From: Megalobrama amblycephala
Lineage: Eukaryota; Chordata; Actinopteri; Cypriniformes; Xenocyprididae
Assembly: GCF_018812025.1 (NCBI RefSeq)
Contig: NC_063045.1
Location: forward strand, 1,893,623 to 1,957,622
Length of the DNA: 64,000 bases
Direction of reading: 5' to 3'
The stretch's first letter is position 1. Every line of letters begins with the position of its first letter. The position numbers and the translations under genes are program-made. The notes beneath the pieces are model-generated. The model ran no database searches. It saw only the letters and a program-made list of their open reading frames with translations, and had not been told where the DNA came from. This document shows positions 47,912 through 64,000 of the stretch, in pieces.

Positions 47912-48110
47912 CTGTCTGCTGGACGCTCTGTCCGTCTCTCGTCCGCGCGCTTCTTCTGTTTTTCTGCTGTTGTTTGTGTTTCTCTTTATCAGCTGCTCTC
48001 ATGAACCTCCTCACTCCAAACATCCGCCATCTTCCTCCGCACGGGAGCGCGCACGTACACGCGTCACACGTCTCAGAGCGCGCGCGCGCGGGGCGACGTC
48101 CGTTACATTT
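47912..48110 (-). promoter_or_regulatory. fbxo42: fbxo42 CpG-rich promoter and probable 5' UTR exon
   Basis: The region 47870-48110 is strongly CpG-rich (runs such as GCGCGCGCGCGGGGCG). On the minus strand CAGACAG|GTAAATCC at 47910-47912 is a good splice donor. A matching acceptor (CCCTCAG|ATCCGC) lies about 25 bases before the start codon, so a non-coding first exon is likely. A short upstream open frame starting with MFGVRRFMRAADKEK would run into exon 2 out of frame with the F-box protein. Confidence 0.55.
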
Positions 48111-49097
48111 GGGCGCGCCCGCAGTTTCTCTGAAGTAAATGTTTATTGATATATCCGTCATATATTTTAGACTTATTTTGTTTGTCTAAGGATTGATTTT
48201 TGGCCATTTGTAAGTAATACAATTTTGTGTCAATTGTCATATTCTATATGATGTTGTTAAAAATGTGAAAATGATCCAGTTTTTCTTTGACCTCTATGTC
48301 CTCAATTGTTTAAAGTAAATATTTCAACCAATAATTTAACCAAGTAAATCATTTTTACCAATGCGATTTTATTTTTAGTGGAACAATCACCGTAATGTCA
48401 TGTTTATATTAATCTACTGTCGAGCGAGCTCATATGTAGCTTTAACCCCAAAGTATACCTCACTTGTTGTGTACAATTTACTTTTAATGCAGGTCGCACA
48501 TGCACTTTTTTTTTTTTTTTTTGCAGTAATTAGTTTATACACAAGGTGGCGACCATGTCCTAGGGACAGTGTTGCCAAGTCCGCGGGTTGAATCGACTCA
48601 AAATAAAGTGATATTTACCCCCTGGAATGCCAGTTTTACTTGTGGAGTCCTGCCAAAAACGTGAATTTTAGGCCCCAGACCGTGATTTTTACTGTGGGAC
48701 CCCGCTAAAATGCGATTGGGCAAATTTTGAGGAGCAATTGGGCAGATTTTAATGTGAAAACCTGGCAACCCTGCCTGGGGGCATTAATTCAAAAGGCAGT
48801 CAAAGAAAACCTGCATAACAGTGCTTAGCGATTTTGTCGCTAGATTTAGCGACTTCCCCGCCACTTTTCAGACTTTTTTCAAAAGCTTAGCTACAAATCT
48901 AGCAACTTCTTGCAAACCTTATCTAGATTCTGTAACTCCCACTGATCTATATTTATATTAATATAGATCAGTGGACTCACAAGTGTGACGTCATCTAGCG
49001 ACATTTAGTGACAAGTTTTAGCTACATTCAACTGAAAGCAATTGCAACACTGCTGCATAAACAGAACAGACCAGAACACATGCGAGCTACAGCGACG
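48111..49097. other. Intergenic, repeat-like sequence between atad3 and fbxo42
   Basis: It contains a T-run of 18 bases near 48508. It also contains loosely repeated GCCAGTTTTACTTGTGGAGTCC-like phrases at 48600-48780, each ending in a CCCxGCxAAA-type segment. This suggests a degraded repeat. No gene was recognised. Confidence 0.4.
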
Positions 49098-49211
49098 ATG
49101 GAGGCCTATATAGACGAGAGATTGTGTGAAGAGGTTAGAAAGTACCCTCATTTGTACAACTCTAGCATGAAAGAATACAAATATATTTATGTGGGTTGTA
49201 ACTCATGGTGA
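49098..49211 (+). pseudogene. MADF-domain fragment, transposon-derived
   Basis: The frame reads MEAYIDERLCEEVRKYPHLY, then NSSMKEYKYIYVGCNSW, and stops. MADF domains, common next to PIF/Harbinger-type transposases in fish, begin with an ERLxxxVxxYPxLYxxxxxxYKD pattern (from memory). Only the first third of the domain is present and similarity ends at the stop, so it is a relic. Confidence 0.5.
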
Positions 49212-50633
49212 GAGATTGCTCAAAACTGTGCATGCGTTAAACGCCTGTGTACGCGTCCAAGTGAAGTGTAGTTTGCAAGATTGTGCATTTGACTGTGTGC
49301 GTACACAAGCGGTAGCGTACCCAGGGCTTAAGAAATTCAATTCGGTGAGTCAACTCGTCCAAAACAGACCTCACTCTTACATTTAGCTTCAGAAAGTCTG
49401 AATCATTCTAGAGTCGTTTTGTTCCAAACATCACAATCTCATATGTAGATTTGGATAGTCAGATCCGTTCTAGTGCATCAGTTCATTCTAAATGGACCTC
49501 AGTCTTACCAAGCGTGCCGCACAAGTCGTGAAAAGTGAAGCAAAAGCGTCTCGATCGCCCCCAGGTGGTTGGTCCCAGTATAGGTCATAAACCCCACCCT
49601 CCTTATGAAATTTAATGGGATGTGCGACAAACTAAACAACTAAATTACACTTCAAATAATTATTTTCCAAAGACGGTTTCTGTCATTTAGTAGTTTTTAT
49701 CTCACGCTGATGTAAATTCAGGTGTTCGTTTTTTAAAATAAGTTTGGTTTTAGTTGGTTATTTGATCCTATAAAAACAGGGATGTGACGACATGATTGAC
49801 AGCTCCTCTGAGTGAAGTAGTCACTGAGGCACAAATGGACTTTTTCAGGATTTTCAGGAGGAGATTGGAGCATTGACTTCTACATTTTCAAAACTGCTTA
49901 TTTCACGATATAATGAGTTGTTCCAAAGTAAACTGTACTAAATGATTCTGCTGGAGTGTGGGCAGGGCCTTGATAGCGTGCGACTCCACTTCCTGCTCAC
50001 TACTGCGCAGACTCGGGTCCCAAAGCAGCACAAGATGTCTATGGCTCTTACATGTAGGTTTGGACAGTATGATTCATTTCAGTGATTCAGTTCGTTCTAA
50101 ATGGCTCTCATCTACATACGTAGCTTTGGAAAGTCTGATTCATTCCAGTGAATCGATTCCTAAACAAACCTCACGTAGCTCAGCAAAGCCTGGCTCATCT
50201 TTGTGAATTGGTTCATTCGGACAGTTCTTGTAAATGAACAGATTCCGCATGTCTTGTTTTGTAGCACTACTTCTTGGACTCTGTATTATTGCTTTAATTA
50301 TATTAAATATATATGTATGTAAATAATTTATAACCAAATATCATGTGCATATTGTTAGTCAAGTTTATGCATTTGCAGATACATTTCACCAAAACGTCTT
50401 ACATTACATTCAAGTTAAACATTTCTGAATCAGTTCGTGTTGATTGAGTCAACAGGCAGACAAAAACATGGTTCAACTCAAACTCGAACAGACGTAAGAA
50501 ATGAATGTTGCTTTACTGTCAGACATAAAAACAGTTTCCATCTGATTTCATGAAGTTGTTTCCAGTCTCTGTGATCACTGACAGTGAAGTAAACATCAGC
50601 CACCGACACAAACACAGACGCAGTTACTGCGGT
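49212..50633. other. Intergenic stretch, no gene seen
   Basis: It contains several loose copies of a phrase like AAATGGCTCTCATCTACATA, then TAGCTTTGGAAAGTCTGATTC, with an ATTCATTCCAGTG-type end. They lie at about 49370-49500 and 50030-50215, suggesting an old ~90-bp tandem or dispersed repeat. No coding or RNA gene was recognised. Confidence 0.45.
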
Positions 50634-50639
50634 TTTAAT
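50634..50639 (-). terminator. Candidate poly(A) signal of atad3
   Basis: ATTAAA on the minus strand about 42 bases after the atad3 stop codon. Position only. Confidence 0.35.
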
Positions 50640-50680
50640 CATTCCTTCTACTAACACATGATCGCGACTCTAAACGAGCG

Positions 50681-61235
<10,555 letters not shown>

Positions 61236-61480
61236 GATCCGCTGACAGACACAGAACCACCGGGTACAGACAGACTTCCACTCCACACGAGTGTCACGCC
61301 GCGCTCTGCGCATGCGCCCTGCTCCTCACGCGCAGCCGCTCTGCGCTGATTGGCCGATGCGCGCGTCCTTCCAGAAGGTCAGAGAGGAAGCCACGCCTCC
61401 CTCACTGCATACGGCGGCCGAAAGATGCCTGAAAGCATCTGCGCGAGTCTTGCGTCAGTTTTCATCGTCACATGCGTTCA
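61236..61480 (-). promoter_or_regulatory. atad3 5' flank, CpG-rich
   Basis: The sequence above the atad3 ATG and exon 1 is GC- and CpG-rich, including CGCATGCGC and GATTGGCC (an inverted CCAAT context) near 61350. It drops to AT-rich sequence beyond 61480. The start site is not determined. Confidence 0.45.
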
Positions 61481-62090
61481 ATAATAGAGAGAAATTATAA
61501 AACATTTGCTATGAATTATGCAAGTGATGACGCATAATAATCATAAATACAGATTTATTTTATAACAATACATCAGACACGTGAGTTGTTGTTGTTCCTC
61601 TCAAGAAAGATGGGGTAAACAATAAATATAAGCGAATACATAATAAGGGCTTAAGAATAAACAATAACACTACAGTGTTACACGATAGAGTATGAATAAT
61701 AAGAAACAATACGCAATAAGAATAATAAAATAAGAAATATTTCCATTTATAAGTGATGTGTAAAGTATTAATGTGTGTAAACGGCTTAGAATGATGAAGA
61801 AACTTGTCTTTATTTTTTTTCTTAACATCAGTCATATTTTCAGATAATTTTTGTACTTATTTTAAATGTAATAAAAGTTTAGTAATCGACACACACTTGA
61901 CTTAACGAGTCAAACCACATTATAATATAACAAGGCTTATATGGAGACATTTCATAATTTCTCATGCAAACTGATTTTCCCAAAGATGAAATGTTTATGT
62001 TATGAAGGATCTGAGAAGATTGAAAGTGTTCTGTATGATTCTAATATAGGTGGAGTTTCATTATAAACACAACACAGCAGCCATTACAGG
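61481..62090. other. Intergenic stretch between mrpl20 and atad3, no gene seen
   Basis: AT-rich, no repeat or coding segment recognised. Confidence 0.6.
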
Positions 62091-62097
62091 AAAATGT

Positions 62098-62103
62098 TTT
62101 ATT
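62098..62103 (-). terminator. mrpl20: Probable poly(A) signal of mrpl20
   Basis: AATAAA on the minus strand 58 bases after the mrpl20 stop codon. Short 3' UTRs are usual for this class of gene. Confidence 0.6.
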
Positions 62104-62160
62104 GGTATTCATAAACACACACAAACAACACTTATTTACAGGAACACATGGATTGGTCGG

Positions 62161-63494
62161 TCAGGACAGCTGTGTGATGCGGGAGAAAACCCCCGGCGGC
62201 TCGTTCCCGTCGCCCAGCGCGGCTCTGAACCCCTCCTGCTGGCGCGCACGCGCGAGTTTGGCCAGCGCGAGGAAAGAGCGCGGCTCTGTGATTGACAGGT
62301 CGCACAGCACACGCCTGTTCAGCTGGACGCTGCTCTGTGAGGGACAAACACAGGTATTTAACCGCCATCGCGCGCGGACAGTGATGAATCAGAAGCACGC
62401 ATGCGCACTGACCTTCAGCAGGTTGTGAACGAGCGCGGGATACTTCATGTGGTGCTCTCTGGAGGCCGCGGCGATGCGCGAGATCCACAGCTGCGGCACA
62501 GACAGGTCATGAGTGATTGACAGGTGTGATGCGCATGCGTCTGAAAGAAAGGTGTGTTCTCTACCTGTCGCATATTGCGTCGTTTGGCTTTTCGCGCTTT
62601 GCTGGCGTAAATGAACGCTCTGCGGACTGCGCGCACCGCCAGACTGTAGCAGCGGTTCTTCCTGCCGCGGAAATGCTGGAAAACACAAAAATCGGAATAA
62701 CGTTCACTTTATTTCACTGAACACAGAAGAATCGGGGGTGACTCGGAACATTCTTTTAAAGTTACGATCAAACGTTCCAGTAACATTAATAGAACGTTCA
62801 TTCATAGTTATCTGGTCTTTAATAATGTTCTCAAAACGTTAGCACAAAAACATACATCGTTCATGGAACGTTTCTGAACAGTGTTCTGGGTAATGCATTA
62901 CAAGTAACGCGAGTTATGTAATCGGATTACTTTTTCAAGTAACTAGTAAAGTAACGCATTACTTCAGGCTTATATTCAATTCACTTTTGGTGTGAAATGG
63001 CCTTGCCAAAAATATAACTTTTTTGTTGTTATAAAAACAAACACACAGTAACGTAACATTACTTTCCATAAAAAGTAACTAAGTAATGTGATTAGTTACT
63101 TTTTTATGGAGTAACGCGGTATTGTAATGCATTACTTTTAAAAGTAACACTGTTGTTTCAGAACGTTCAGAGAACATTCAAAAGTAACGTTCCCATAATG
63201 TCTGAAGAATGATACAATGTAAAGATTCCTTAACCTTCACATAACCAAAAAGAAACGTTTTTAAAACATTTAATAAACTGAACATTCAGAAAACGTTTTC
63301 ATAACTTAGCAAATAACATTTCTGTTAGCTGGGAGATATAATAACTCTCACAGTTATGATCTGAGCAACTATAATAAAGATGGACAGATATTCCTCCATC
63401 ATCTCACCCGCGCGTTCTTCAGGAGCTCCTGGACTTTCCAGTACCGGTCCGGTCCGCGGTTCCGGATCCAGCAGGAGAGCGTGAGGAACACCAT
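62161..63494 (-). CDS. mrpl20: Mitochondrial large ribosomal subunit protein bL20m
   Basis: MRPL20 is the mitochondrial counterpart of bacterial L20, an early-binding rRNA protein of the 39S subunit. Coding exons, in order: 63408-63494, 62565-62675, 62413-62490, 62161-62334. They total 450 nt, giving 149 residues, the same length as the human protein. Visible family blocks are [55 protein letters not shown] and the C-terminal [18 protein letters not shown]. All junctions are GT-AG in phase 0. Intron 1 (62676-63407) contains a nested pair of dispersed repeats. The promoter side is CpG-richer at 63560-63625. Confidence 0.96.
62740..63335. repeat. AACGTTC-type dispersed repeat with nested GTAACGCATTAC MITE
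   Basis: The outer repeat matches that at 22600-23715 in order and wording. It is split by a palindromic insertion at about 62879-63152 whose ends are CAGTGTT and AACACTG. The inside is rich in GTAACGCATTAC/GTAATGCATTAC, a pattern typical of a common fish MITE (from memory). The words GTTTCTGAA and GTTTCAGAA on either side may be the decayed target duplication. Confidence 0.7.
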
Positions 63495-64000
63495 GATGAT
63501 CAATCAGACAGATCGATCTGATAACTGACTGAAGATGAATGTCAACTGATTTTACATGTGTGACCTCTCTCTCGTGCGCTCGCTGTTTGCCGGCACCGGT
63601 GACGCGACGTCATATCCGGGGCCTCGTCAGCGTGCGAAAATAAAAGTCTTATAAAAGCTCAAAGTTTATTTAAAAAATACTAATATTATACAAATATTAT
63701 TATTATATAATCGCTATGAATTAAAATATACGATAATTAAGAATTATGAATGAGACAACACACCATGTTTTTCACTGTGCTATAATGTGCGGTTAATAAT
63801 TTTTACATTTACACTGAGTAAAACAAGCAGGAATTCATATAAAGCGATCTACAATCATCGTTATATCACTCGCGGGCTGTGTTTCAAAACTTAGTGATCT
63901 CGCCTGCCTAGTACACATCATGTGTGCTCATTACAGACGCAGTGCTGTCTCGATAGGCAGCTGCGCGCGCTTATTGAGGCGCGGCCCCAGTGCATTGTGG
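63495..64000. other. mrpl20 5' flank to window end
   Basis: It contains the mrpl20 promoter region (CpG-richer at 63560-63625, GGTGACGCGACGTCATAT) and AT-rich sequence beyond. A further GC-rich stretch at 63960-64000 may mark the start of another repeat or promoter, but this cannot be decided here. Confidence 0.4.

Noticed and set aside
47799..48161. 120-codon minus-strand frame upstream of fbxo42
   Set aside because: It lies in the CpG-rich 5' UTR/promoter, its splice phase does not join the F-box frame, and it has no recognised domain.

Overview
This is nuclear DNA from a bony fish, most likely a cyprinid (carp, barb or zebrafish relative). The evidence is intron-containing vertebrate genes with GT-AG junctions, Tc1/mariner and many hAT and TTAA-type non-autonomous transposons, and abundant CA/GT microsatellites and minisatellites. 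No bacterial, viral or organellar gene was seen. Gene identities come from remembered vertebrate orthologues; no database search was run. Exon limits were set by reading both splice sites and checking codon phase across every junction.

Six genes lie on the minus strand, so transcription runs from high to low coordinates. They are spen (1-21748; its C-terminal SPOC part lies off the left edge), fblim1/migfilin (22432-26096), the mitochondrial carrier slc25a34 (33276-39266), fbxo42 (41347-47238), the mitochondrial AAA+ ATPase atad3 (50681-61235) and the mitochondrial ribosomal protein gene mrpl20 (62161-63494). From memory, spen-fblim1-slc25a34 are neighbours in human 1p36.21, fbxo42 is close by, and MRPL20/ATAD3A sit together in 1p36.33, so the window looks like a compacted 1p36 synteny block. 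Three of the six genes serve mitochondria, but nothing here shows that they are co-regulated.

About 80% of the window is intron or intergenic sequence rich in repeats. Well-delimited mobile elements are a Tc1 copy with TA target duplications (7284-8809), four hAT-type elements with perfect 8-bp duplications (12650-14097, 45841-46770, 57169-57517, 59035-60260), and TTAA-flanked palindromic MITEs (22864-23621, 42781-43508, and a truncated arm at 11417). An LTR-retroelement-like fragment near 28 kb carries an expanded 27-bp minisatellite. Large tandem arrays occupy introns: a ~315-bp higher-order AT-rich satellite in slc25a34, a ~15-bp array of 3.2 kb touching an atad3 splice donor, and a ~43-bp array in another atad3 intron.

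The main anomalies are two single-base frame breaks in the giant spen exon (probably assembly errors), microsatellites fused to splice sites, nested transposons, and a hAT transposase relic with one visible nonsense change. I did not find a convincing new biological system. The best leads are structural: long intronic palindromes and tandem arrays placed at splice sites.
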